From assembly GCA_949283575.1 (NCBI GenBank), contig CASDSU010000028.1, forward strand, positions 455,706 through 499,201: 43,496 nt of DNA, written 5' to 3'. The notes under the pieces are model-generated. The model had not been told where the DNA came from. It ran no database searches and saw nothing but the letters and a program-made list of their open reading frames with translations. Made by a program: the position numbers and the translations under genes. The stretch is from an uncultured Eubacteriales bacterium (lineage in GTDB: Bacteria; Bacillota; Clostridia; TANB77; UBA1234). Below, piece by piece: positions 1-7,793 of the stretch (position 1 is the first letter of the stretch; the number at the start of each line of letters is the position of its first letter).

Positions 1-1
1 A

Positions 2-1561
2 GAGACAATTGATGGTGGTGCTTTCCAAGCTACAGGATTAGAAAAGATAACAATTCCGAATTCAGTAAATGAAGTTAGTTGGTTTGCATTTGCTAGTTCA
101 AGTAACTTGAAGTATGTATACTTCAAACCTACTTCTTCAATTACAATAAGCTCAGATAACTCATTTAGCGGTTTAGCTCAAGACTCAATAATCTACACAG
201 AATCTAAAGCTATTGCAGAAATGTTTGAGCCAGATAGCACATACACATCAAGCACAACACAAGTTTACTACCCATTCACTCTAACTTCAGAGCTTCCAAA
301 TCAAGAGTTAGAGCGTGGTGATACATTGACATTTGCACCAACAATCGAAGAAGGCTTCACTTCAGACGATGTGATTTATCAATGGTACTTAAATGATGTA
401 GCAATCGATGGTGCAAATGAACCAACATACACAAAAGCTGGATTCGACACATCTGATGCAGGCGAATATAAGCTTGTAATTAAGAGTGCAATGCAAGAAA
501 ATGGGGAGTACTACTACACAGTTGAATCTAACGTAGCAAAAGTAGTTAAGGTTGATTTAACAGGTCCATCAAGTATTAATACTTCAGTAGAATATAAAGA
601 AGATGGAACAGCAACAATTACAGTTACTACAGCAGATACAGACAGTGGTATTTCTTCAATTAGAATAAACGACGAAAGAATCGAAATTACGAAGAATGAG
701 GCAACATCTTCAGCAACAGGAAAATTCACAGTATCAACGAAAGGTGAGTATGAAATCAGAGCTACAGATGGTTTAAACAATTCAACAAGTATAATATTGA
801 ATGCGTATGAGGTTACATATAACTCAAATGCAGCTGTATATACAGGGACGACAGCTATGCAAATCAAAATTGAGGATGCGCCAATTACACTTCATGAAAA
901 TGGATTCAAGAGAGTTGGTTACACATTCCAAAATTGGAATACAGCATCAGATGCTACAGGTTTAACATACACTGAAGGAGCAACATATAGTGAAAATGCG
1001 AATGTTACTCTATATGCAGTATGGCAAGCAAGAAAATATACAGTTAGATTTTACAACGATAATGGTATAGACGGTGAGTATCTGATATCTGAAAAAGAAT
1101 ACAACTACGGCGACTTGATAATGGTTCCAGGAGTGCAAGAAAGAATAGGTGAATTAGTAGATGATAACACATATAGAATCTTCTACCATAACAACACATG
1201 GAGAGCAGAAAAAGAAGATCAGGAATCAATTGACTCAGTTGTTAATATCACGGACAGTAACAAAGATTCTATTACAATGATTGATAGTAACGTAAACTAC
1301 TATGCAACTTATGCAACAAAAGATTTCAGTAACACTTCAGGAACAACAATCATTAATGGAAAATCAGAAATTTCAGGAACAACATACGGTATTCTAAATG
1401 AGTTAGGCTTGGTCATCATTGGAAACAACAGCGTGGCAAACTCTGTTCCAACAATTAGCGGCGACACAACAATGGCAGCAATCGTAAATAACGGCGGCTT
1501 ATTACTATGGTACATGGGCGAACTACACGGACCAGTGCAAGGCTTAGTAGTGCAAAAATAA
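2..1561 (+). CDS. C-terminal part of a large cell-surface repeat protein (BspA-type LRR, Ig-like, Listeria-Bacteroides repeat)
   Basis: The frame is open from base 2, so the N-terminus lies outside the window. The visible 519 residues begin with a BspA-type leucine-rich repeat (ALEKITIP-like strands, with AFQATGLEKITIP and SNLKYVYF). An Ig-like stretch follows, with YQWYLNDVAIDGAN and DAGEYKLVI. Next is a beta-rich bacterial Ig-like part with DSGISSIRIN and YEIRATDGLNN. Then comes a Listeria-Bacteroides (Flg_new/InlB B-type) repeat with GYTFQNWNTASDATG and TLYAVW. The tail is rich in Gly, Asn and Ser, and I see no LPXTG motif or SLH domain. Families of this type are extracellular and often act in adhesion. 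That role is an inference here. A long hairpin directly follows the stop. Confidence 0.85.
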   Translation, partial: ETIDGGAFQATGLEKITIPNSVNEVSWFAFASSSNLKYVYFKPTSSITISSDNSFSGLAQDSIIYTESKAIAEMFEPDSTYTSSTTQVYYPFTLTSELPNQELERGDTLTFAPTIEEGFTSDDVIYQWYLNDVAIDGANEPTYTKAGFDTSDAGEYKLVIKSAMQENGEYYYTVESNVAKVVKVDLTGPSSINTSVEYKEDGTATITVTTADTDSGISSIRINDERIEITKNEATSSATGKFTVSTKGEYEIRATDGLNNSTSIILNAYEVTYNSNAAVYTGTTAMQIKIEDAPITLHENGFKRVGYTFQNWNTASDATGLTYTEGATYSENANVTLYAVWQARKYTVRFYNDNGIDGEYLISEKEYNYGDLIMVPGVQERIGELVDDNTYRIFYHNNTWRAEKEDQESIDSVVNITDSNKDSITMIDSNVNYYATYATKDFSNTSGTTIINGKSEISGTTYGILNELGLVIIGNNSVANSVPTISGDTTMAAIVNNGGLLLWYMGELHGPVQGLVVQK

Positions 1562-1590
1562 AATAAATCCAAATTGGATGAAGGAATGTG

Positions 1591-1671
1591 AACAACGGGG
1601 ACGTTCGTTAAATGTTCAAAAAATGTAATTAATTTACAAAAAATGAACATTTAACGGACGTCCCTTGTGTT
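1591..1671. repeat. 80-bp imperfect inverted repeat of the GGGACG family, likely also a terminator
   Basis: Two arms of about 38 nt face each other. The core GGGACGTTCGTTAAATGTTC is repeated in inverted form near 1644-1664 with one mismatch, around an AT-rich centre. It lies 30 nt after the surface-protein stop and 34 nt before the rsmA -35 box, so it could end the upstream transcript. The GGGGACG core recurs at 5797, 13229, 15929 (inverted) and 33949. Confidence 0.75.
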
Positions 1672-1704
1672 TCACTATGGCTTCAAAAAGTCCTCAAAAT
1701 ATTG

Positions 1705-1733
1705 TTGCAACTCTCTTTTTTTAAAAGTATAAT
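1705..1733 (+). promoter_or_regulatory. Sigma-A-type promoter of rsmA
   Basis: TTGCAA (1705-1710) and TATAAT (1728-1733) are separated by 17 nt. The expected start of transcription is near 1740, which puts the GAGGTG ribosome binding site at the very 5' end of the message. Confidence 0.7.
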
Positions 1734-1749
1734 GTATCTGAGGTGTACT

Positions 1750-2577
1750 ATGAATTTAAGAGCAGAAACAGATTTTTTATTGAAAAAATATAATTTAAAA
1801 GCGAAGAAAAGTTTAGGACAAAATTTTTTGATAAGCGAAGAAATTGTTAATAATATTGTAGAGGTTGCGGGCGTGTCGAATGAAGATACGATTATCGAAA
1901 TTGGTCCAGGGCTTGGAACACTTACGAGTAAACTTGCGGAGAACGCAAAAGAAGTTATTGCAATTGAGCTTGATGATAGCATGATCACAGTGCTTACTGA
2001 AAGGTTTTCTCTTTACGATAATGTTAAATTGATTCATGCAGATGTGCTTAAAACAGACCTTAAAGAGCTAATTAAGGACAAGTCTAGTGTTAAGGTTGTT
2101 GCAAATCTTCCTTATTATATTACGACGCCAATTGTAATGAAACTTTTAGAAGAGAATTTAGATATTGTTCAAATTACGGTTATGGTGCAAAAAGAAGTTG
2201 GAGAAAGATTTACAGCGACGCCTAACGGCAAAGAGTACGGTGCAATCACGGTGAGTATCAATTATTACACAGAGCCAAGTATTGTGATTGATGTTCCAAG
2301 AGATAATTTTGATCCAGTGCCAGATGTTGATTCATGTGTTGTAAATTTGAAAGTCAGAAAAGAACGAGTTGAACTAAAGAACGAGAAAAATTTCTTTAAA
2401 GTTATCAAGGCGGCATTTTCTCAAAGAAGGAAAAACATTGGAAATTCGCTTGTGGGAGTAGGAAAGTCTAAACAAGAAGTCAAAGAAATGCTTGATACAT
2501 TGAAGATTGATTCTAATTTGCGTGCAGAGAATTTATCGCTTGAGAATTTCGCTCAAATTGCAGATTATATATCATAG
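1750..2577 (+). CDS. rsmA: 16S rRNA (adenine-N6,N6)-dimethyltransferase RsmA/KsgA
   Basis: This enzyme uses S-adenosylmethionine to dimethylate two adjacent adenines in the 3'-terminal helix of 16S rRNA during 30S maturation. The 275 residues are normal for the family. Visible hallmarks are the N-terminal KKSLGQNFL, the SAM-binding motif EIGPGLGTLT, the acidic loop AIELD and the catalytic motif NLPYYITTPI, followed by the C-terminal helical domain with FSQRRKN. The start at 1750 is chosen over an in-frame ATG-like start at 1702 because GAGGTG lies 4 nt upstream and homology begins there. It has its own promoter. Confidence 0.97.
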   Translation: MNLRAETDFLLKKYNLKAKKSLGQNFLISEEIVNNIVEVAGVSNEDTIIEIGPGLGTLTSKLAENAKEVIAIELDDSMITVLTERFSLYDNVKLIHADVLKTDLKELIKDKSSVKVVANLPYYITTPIVMKLLEENLDIVQITVMVQKEVGERFTATPNGKEYGAITVSINYYTEPSIVIDVPRDNFDPVPDVDSCVVNLKVRKERVELKNEKNFFKVIKAAFSQRRKNIGNSLVGVGKSKQEVKEMLDTLKIDSNLRAENLSLENFAQIADYIS

Positions 2578-2610
2578 ATATAGTTTATTACGAAAGAAAG
2601 AGGTAATGAA

Positions 2611-3561
2611 ATGATTTATACGAAGTATATTGTCTTAATTGAAGATAATGACGAAATTTATGAGATTTCCAGGAAAATCTTGGGTAAAGAGGAAAATAAA
2701 TATCAGGTAATCAAAACAGATTCAAGTTCTAAATCTGTTAAAGAAGCACTACTATCAGTTCCGGATTTGATTATTATTAATGAAGATTCTTTGGAAAATA
2801 CTGATATTTATTCGCTTATTGAGGTTATTAGAAAAACGAAGGAATATTCGATTACGCCTATTGTTCTTGTGTCTGAGGATAGGGGTAAGGAGCATAAGCT
2901 TGATATGCTAAAAAAGGGTATTGAGTTTTATATTAAAAAGCCGATTGATCCTGATTACTTTTTGCATACGCTTAAAAACATTTCTAGGCTTATTAGTGCC
3001 AACAGGTGTATAAGTGCGCTTACTGGACTTCCTGGAAATGTCCAAATTGAAAATGAACTTAAGAGAAAAATGGCTTCTAAAAAACCGTATGCGGTTTTAT
3101 ATATTGATTTAGATAACTTTAAATCATACAACGATAAATATGGTTTTATGAATGGTGATGAGGTTATAAAGTTTACAAGCGACGTGATTCAAGATGCAAT
3201 TCAAAAGTATGGCAAGAAAGGTGATTTTTTAGGACACATCGGTGGTGATGATTTTGTTGCAGTAGTTGATTATGAAAATGCAAAAAAAATTGGAAGAGCT
3301 ATTGTTAAAGAGTTTGACAATGAGATTGTGAAATATTATACCGAAGAGGATGCGACAAAAGGTTGGATTAAGGTGCCTAATAGAAAAGGAAAGCTTGAAA
3401 AATACCCAATCATGACGATAACGGTAGCAATGATAAGCAATAAATATAAGAAATATGCTACGACATTGGAGATTGGTGAGGATGGCGCTAGCGTGAAGAA
3501 AAAGGCTAAAACCATTGAAGGCAGTACATTCTTGGAAGATCAGAGAAGACCAAGAAATTAA
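2611..3561 (+). CDS. Receiver-GGDEF protein with Asn at the phospho-site and GGDDF signature
   Basis: The 316 residues hold an N-terminal response-regulator receiver fold (about 5-120, acidic pair E11-D12, KKP near 110) and a GGDEF domain (about 150-300). Where the receiver should have its phospho-accepting Asp (PDLIII-D) this protein has Asn57. The cyclase signature is GGDDF (211-215) instead of GGDEF/GGEEF, with the substrate-binding stretch YIDLDNFKSYNDKYG intact. The family normally makes cyclic di-GMP. The Asn argues that phosphorylation does not switch this one on, and the Glu-to-Asp change leaves activity uncertain. The start has AGAGG at 2599-2603. No c-di-GMP partner is visible nearby. 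Confidence 0.85.
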   Translation: MIYTKYIVLIEDNDEIYEISRKILGKEENKYQVIKTDSSSKSVKEALLSVPDLIIINEDSLENTDIYSLIEVIRKTKEYSITPIVLVSEDRGKEHKLDMLKKGIEFYIKKPIDPDYFLHTLKNISRLISANRCISALTGLPGNVQIENELKRKMASKKPYAVLYIDLDNFKSYNDKYGFMNGDEVIKFTSDVIQDAIQKYGKKGDFLGHIGGDDFVAVVDYENAKKIGRAIVKEFDNEIVKYYTEEDATKGWIKVPNRKGKLEKYPIMTITVAMISNKYKKYATTLEIGEDGASVKKKAKTIEGSTFLEDQRRPRN

Positions 3562-3582
3562 AAATTTTAGGAGGCTATACTA

Positions 3583-3739
3583 ATGAAAAAGAAACACAGA
3601 AATTATGAATTTCATGTTTGACTTAAATGATGGAGGATTGCTAGTTATTGAGACTTTACAACATAAAGATTTGTCTGGTGGATCATCAGCTAATGCTTAT
3701 ATTGAAGGATTAATATCTTCATTTTCATATGAACAATAA
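3583..3739 (+). pseudogene. Small broken or frameshifted ORF of unknown function
   Basis: A good ribosome binding site (GGAGG, 3570-3574) precedes ATG 3583, but that frame ends after 12 codons (MKKKHRNYEFHV, TGA 3619-3621). A second frame from 3605 runs 44 codons with acceptable composition (FDLNDGGLLVIETLQ, ANAYIEGLISSF) but has no ribosome binding site. A shift near 3614 would join the two into one protein of about 52 residues. I do not recognise the product. Confidence 0.4.
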
Positions 3740-3750
3740 GGATGGATTTT

Positions 3751-5019
3751 ATGATTAAGAAATTTTTTGTAGTATTTTTATTTTGCATGGCGGTTCTTTG
3801 TGTTCCACTTGTATCACATGCAACTAATTCAAATGAGGTTTATTTAAAAGATTATTCTGAGTACGAAAATCTTATGAATGAATTTGATGAAAACACGGTA
3901 AATAAGGAGTATTATATACAACAACTTATTCGTGATTTACAAGCAATTGAAGAAAACAGTGAGATTAAGTTGTATGAAGCAGAAATCATTGAAATAAATG
4001 AACCTGAACTTCGCTATCTTCAAGACGCAACGACTTCTGAATATGCAATGGGTATGTATCAATATGGCAAGGTTCGTGTTACAGAAGAAAATTCACTTAT
4101 AAACGGAGTTGAATTAACTTATATGGCTTGTTTGACGTATGACATTTATAATAATATTGTCATGCCGGGCCTTGAAGTTGGCGATACGACATATATTACG
4201 TTATTACAAATTGATGAAGAAACGTTTGTGGCGATTGCACCAGAGCTTGATACGTATGTTAAAAGATTTCCAACGATGGTAGCTATTTCATTAATAATTT
4301 TAGCTATGGTCGCAATATATTTTGGAAAACATAGTGTGAAGTTTTTGGTGCCACTTGTATTGATGGTTGATTTATTATTTTTTGTGGTAGGTCCACTTAT
4401 ATTACAAGGATTTAATTTATGGCTTCTAATGTTCTTTACAATTTTACTAAACACAATTGCAATAGCAGTACTTAAACTTGGTGTAAACAGTAGAGCGTTT
4501 ACAGCAATATTTACAACTTGTCTTTTATCTGTTGTGATGATTCCAATTCATTTTGCTCTAGATTCAATGCTTAATTTTAGTGGTTTGACAGCAGAAAATT
4601 TTCTACTTAGTAGCGGTGTTGCACCAAACATAATTGCTAGTGAAGTAGTACCAATATTTAATTTTCATTCGCTAAGTGTGTCGTTAACGATAATTATGAT
4701 GTTTGCGCTTATCGCTTTAACAGCTTGCAAAACAATTGCTAAAAGTGAAGAACACAAAGCTAAGACAAAAGCTGATGAATTAATTCGCGCAGATATGAGC
4801 GAATACATAGCTGAAATGAGTTTCATAGCTATAGTTATAATGCTTACAGAAATGTTACCAAAATATTTAATTTTACTTGCAAAAAATTATAATACTAGAT
4901 TTATTCTACAATCAGAAATATTTTTAGTTGAATTTGTTAGGATACTAATCATTTTATTAGGAATAATGCTTACAGTTCCATTAACATTATTAATCAACAA
5001 ATTCATGGAAGACAAATAA
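3751..5019 (+). CDS. YibE/F-like polytopic membrane protein
   Basis: The protein has a signal peptide (MIKKFFVVFLFCMAVLCVPL), an extracytoplasmic region of about 150 residues and at least six hydrophobic segments. This layout and the segment order resemble the YibE/F family, whose biochemical role is not established. ATG 3751 is preferred over ATG 3742 because AAGGATGG lies 7-9 nt upstream of the former and directly abuts the latter. It is 21 nt from the lipoprotein gene downstream, so the two are probably co-transcribed. The family call rests on architecture and overall resemblance, so it is moderate. Confidence 0.6.
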   Translation: MIKKFFVVFLFCMAVLCVPLVSHATNSNEVYLKDYSEYENLMNEFDENTVNKEYYIQQLIRDLQAIEENSEIKLYEAEIIEINEPELRYLQDATTSEYAMGMYQYGKVRVTEENSLINGVELTYMACLTYDIYNNIVMPGLEVGDTTYITLLQIDEETFVAIAPELDTYVKRFPTMVAISLIILAMVAIYFGKHSVKFLVPLVLMVDLLFFVVGPLILQGFNLWLLMFFTILLNTIAIAVLKLGVNSRAFTAIFTTCLLSVVMIPIHFALDSMLNFSGLTAENFLLSSGVAPNIIASEVVPIFNFHSLSVSLTIIMMFALIALTACKTIAKSEEHKAKTKADELIRADMSEYIAEMSFIAIVIMLTEMLPKYLILLAKNYNTRFILQSEIFLVEFVRILIILLGIMLTVPLTLLINKFMEDK

Positions 5020-5040
5020 ATTTTGGGAAGGAGTTTTATT

Positions 5041-5790
5041 ATGAAAAAAACGATTGCAATTATTTCATTATGTGTGGCAATTGCTACAACATCTTTAGTT
5101 AGTTGTACTATAATTAAAGATAATAATCCAAATGGAGATGATCCTCAAAATCCATCTGTAGTAGAAAGTGGTGAACAACAAGGTAGAGAGGTAAAAGTTG
5201 AACCTGTTACTATAAGAAATAACGCGGATCACATTACAATTGAAAATGTATATCCTTCGATTACATCTTTTAATAACAAAGAATTTGAAAATTATATAAA
5301 CAAAACTATTGCAACTAATATTTCAGAATACAGGAACGAGATTAACCAAATAGTTGATGACTTGACTCCTGTTGATAAAATTTATAGTTATTATACTAAC
5401 TATGAACAGTATTTGTGGGGCGACTATTTAACACTTATTGTTAATCAAGATTATCAAACTGGTGGTATTAGATCAAACAAATGGAAAGAAATTTACAACA
5501 TTAATGTTGCTACTGAAAGAATTATTTATTTAGAAGAACTTTTTAGAGCAACAGTTGATTATGAAGATGCAATAATAAGTGAAATTACCGAGCAAGCTGC
5601 ACAAAAGAATTATGTTTTGATGGGCGGAGATGGTTTGAAAAAGCTTCCAATGAAACAAAAATTCTATATTCGCGATGGTAAACTTATAATTTATTTTGAT
5701 CCATCAGAAGTTGCGGCTAACAGATATGGTGCGCTTGAATTTGAAATGCCATTCACACTAGATTCGGAAGGTTTCTTTGAAATTAACTAA
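5041..5790 (+). CDS. Lipoprotein with DUF3298-like (RsiV-type) domain
   Basis: This is a 249-residue exported lipoprotein. It starts with a lysine-rich n-region and a hydrophobic core, and has a lipobox L19-V20-S21-C22. A short Asn/Pro/Glu linker follows, then a domain with NKEFENYINKTIA, GDYLTLIVNQDYQTGG and FYIRDGKLIIYFDPSEVA. This pattern fits the DUF4163/DUF3298 module found in RsiV-type proteins. RsiV itself binds lysozyme, but there is no sigma factor beside this gene, so that role should not be assumed. The start has GGAAGGAG 8-9 nt upstream. The gene is followed by a REP-like hairpin. Confidence 0.75.
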   Translation: MKKTIAIISLCVAIATTSLVSCTIIKDNNPNGDDPQNPSVVESGEQQGREVKVEPVTIRNNADHITIENVYPSITSFNNKEFENYINKTIATNISEYRNEINQIVDDLTPVDKIYSYYTNYEQYLWGDYLTLIVNQDYQTGGIRSNKWKEIYNINVATERIIYLEELFRATVDYEDAIISEITEQAAQKNYVLMGGDGLKKLPMKQKFYIRDGKLIIYFDPSEVAANRYGALEFEMPFTLDSEGFFEIN

Positions 5791-5796
5791 AATTAC

Positions 5797-5825
5797 ATGG
5801 ACAAGGGGACGGTTCTCTTGTCCAT
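5797..5825. repeat. GGGGACGG / TGGACA REP-like hairpin
   Basis: ATGGACAAG (5797-5805) pairs with CTTGTCCAT (5817-5825), a perfect 9-bp stem, with GGGGACGGTTC overlapping the loop. It sits 6 nt after the lipoprotein stop and is followed by TTTTTG, so it may also serve as a terminator. Confidence 0.75.
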
Positions 5826-5858
5826 TTTTGAAATTTGTGCTTTGAAATGAGGAGTTTT

Positions 5859-6578
5859 ATGAAATATATTAATGAGAAAATTTCGGATAAGATTGAACAA
5901 TTTTATAAAAGTGGAAAAGCAAGTGTTACGAATTTTTTGGATCCGTCTGAAATTGTGAGTGTGATGCATGAAGTGAAGTTCGTGGAACATTGTATGTGGG
6001 GAGGTGTTGAAGAAGCTGAAAGAAAAATAATAATTATTGGGGAAGAAATAGTTGAACCAGATAATCAAGATTTTCTTTCTGTTATTCGTCTTAAATCAGA
6101 ATCTTCATTTTCGCATCGAAGTGTTCTTGGAAGTGTTCTGGGACTTGGAATAAAGCGTGAAATGATTGGCGATATTTTTATTAAAGAAAATTTATGTGAT
6201 ATAATTGTTGTGAAAAATATTGCTGAATATATTATTAATAATTTGAAGTTTGTTGGGCGAGATAAAGTTTCGATATCTGAAATTTTGTTTTCCGAAATTC
6301 TTGTTACTGAAAATACAGCAAAAGAGATTAAGACAACAGTTTCGTCTCTTCGTGTTGATGCTGTGATAAGTGCAGGTTTTGGGATTTCTAGAGAGAAAAG
6401 TGCGGCTTTGATAAAAGGCGAGGGAGTTAAACTAAATCATATCTTGATAAAAAGTGCTGTAAAGACGGTTCATTCAGGTGATTTAATTTCTGTTCGTGGA
6501 AAGGGACGAATTGAAATTATTAAGGTTGGAGGAACTAGCAAGAGTGGAAGAATTAAGCTTACACTTGCAAGAAAATAA
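5859..6578 (+). CDS. ylmH: YlmH-family S4-domain RNA-binding protein
   Basis: The 239-residue protein ends in an S4 RNA-binding domain (about 165-239: LRVDAVISAGFGISREKS, VKLNHILIKSA, GDLISVRGKGRIEI). The N-terminal and middle parts match the YlmH layout. In Bacillus subtilis YlmH (RqcP2) binds ribosomal complexes and takes part in rescue of stalled 50S subunits. That role comes from the family and is not proven here. ATG 5859 is chosen because GAGGAG lies 5-10 nt upstream, and the earlier possible start at 5835 has none. It opens a run of six closely spaced genes (gaps of 12-40 nt) ending with ddl. It is not in its common division-operon context. Confidence 0.85.
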   Translation: MKYINEKISDKIEQFYKSGKASVTNFLDPSEIVSVMHEVKFVEHCMWGGVEEAERKIIIIGEEIVEPDNQDFLSVIRLKSESSFSHRSVLGSVLGLGIKREMIGDIFIKENLCDIIVVKNIAEYIINNLKFVGRDKVSISEILFSEILVTENTAKEIKTTVSSLRVDAVISAGFGISREKSAALIKGEGVKLNHILIKSAVKTVHSGDLISVRGKGRIEIIKVGGTSKSGRIKLTLARK

Positions 6579-6602
6579 ATATTTTGAAAGGAAATTTTGT
6601 GT

Positions 6603-7769
6603 ATGAAATTAGATGAAATGATTGTAAAAAGATACTTAGAGACTGAAGAACATTTAGCTCCTTATGCGTGTAAAACGGTTGATGCTATAAGGCTTGGAAA
6701 AGAGAAAGTTATAAATGAGCGAGAATTCAATGTGCGCCCCGATTTTTCGAGGGACGTAGATAGAATTTTGCACTCGACAGCATATACTAGATATATAGAC
6801 AAAACTCAAGTTTTTTCCTTGTTTAACAATGATTTAATTACACATCGTAGTTTGCATGTTCAGTTTGTTTCTAAGATTGCTAGGACGATTGGTCGTGCGC
6901 TTAATTTAAATGAAGATTTGATTGAAGCGATTTCACTTGGACATGATCTTGGGCACGTTCCTTTTGGACATACGGGTGAAAGGAGCTTGAATCGAATATG
7001 TCAAGAAAACAATTTAGGATTGTTTTTGCATAATGTTCAAAGTGTTAGAGTTTTGAGCGAAATTGAAAATAAAGGAAAAGGTTTGAATATTACTCTTCAA
7101 GTATTGGATGGAATTTTATGTCACAACGGAGAAATGCTTACTCGTAAGTATGAACCTGACTATAACAAAACAACTAAACAATTCTTGAAAGAATACGCTC
7201 GTGCAGGAAAAGAGCCAGGCTTTGATAGAACGATTAGGCCAATGACTTTAGAGGGATGCGTTGTTAGAATCTCAGATGTAATTGCGTACATTGGTAGAGA
7301 TATTGAGGATGCAATTTTAGTTAATTTAATTACACGCAAGGATATTCCAGAGGAAATTACAAGTGTTCTTGGAAATAAAAATTCTACAATTATTAATGCT
7401 CTTGTTGAGGATTTAATTGTAAATAGCTATGATAAGCCATATTTGGAATTTTCAAAAGAAGTATTCACAGCACTTAAGAAGCTTTTGGATTTTAATTACA
7501 AATATATATATTCAAGTCCTAAAAAAGAGGATAAAGAGGAAAAATTCAATGAATTATTCGCGGGAGTATTCTGTGCACTTAGAAAAGAAATAACATCAAA
7601 AAATAGTGAAATCAGCACCATGTACCTACGCGGAATGAATAAAGACTATACAAATTCGAATTCCTCTGATAAAATAATAGTCGATTTTATAGCTGGAATG
7701 ACTGATAAATTCTTCATTGACCAGTATAAAAAATTATATTTGCCAAAAAAATTTGGAACAACAATTTAA
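6603..7769 (+). CDS. HD-domain deoxynucleoside triphosphate triphosphohydrolase (dGTPase-like)
   Basis: Family members hydrolyse dNTPs to deoxynucleoside plus tripolyphosphate and so limit the dNTP pool. The 388 residues contain RPDFSRDVDRILHSTAYTRY, KTQVF, the metal-binding His of HRSLHVQFV, and the HD motif GHDLGHVPFGHTGE. C-terminal helices with a conserved Asp (RISDVIAYIGRDIEDA) complete the active site. ATG 6603 has AAAGGAA 9-10 nt upstream; the TTG at 6597 would be only about 4 nt from it. The gap to ylmH is 24 nt, so they likely share a transcript. Confidence 0.9.
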   Translation: MKLDEMIVKRYLETEEHLAPYACKTVDAIRLGKEKVINEREFNVRPDFSRDVDRILHSTAYTRYIDKTQVFSLFNNDLITHRSLHVQFVSKIARTIGRALNLNEDLIEAISLGHDLGHVPFGHTGERSLNRICQENNLGLFLHNVQSVRVLSEIENKGKGLNITLQVLDGILCHNGEMLTRKYEPDYNKTTKQFLKEYARAGKEPGFDRTIRPMTLEGCVVRISDVIAYIGRDIEDAILVNLITRKDIPEEITSVLGNKNSTIINALVEDLIVNSYDKPYLEFSKEVFTALKKLLDFNYKYIYSSPKKEDKEEKFNELFAGVFCALRKEITSKNSEISTMYLRGMNKDYTNSNSSDKIIVDFIAGMTDKFFIDQYKKLYLPKKFGTTI

Positions 7770-7793
7770 AAATGACAAAGGAGTTTTTATAAA

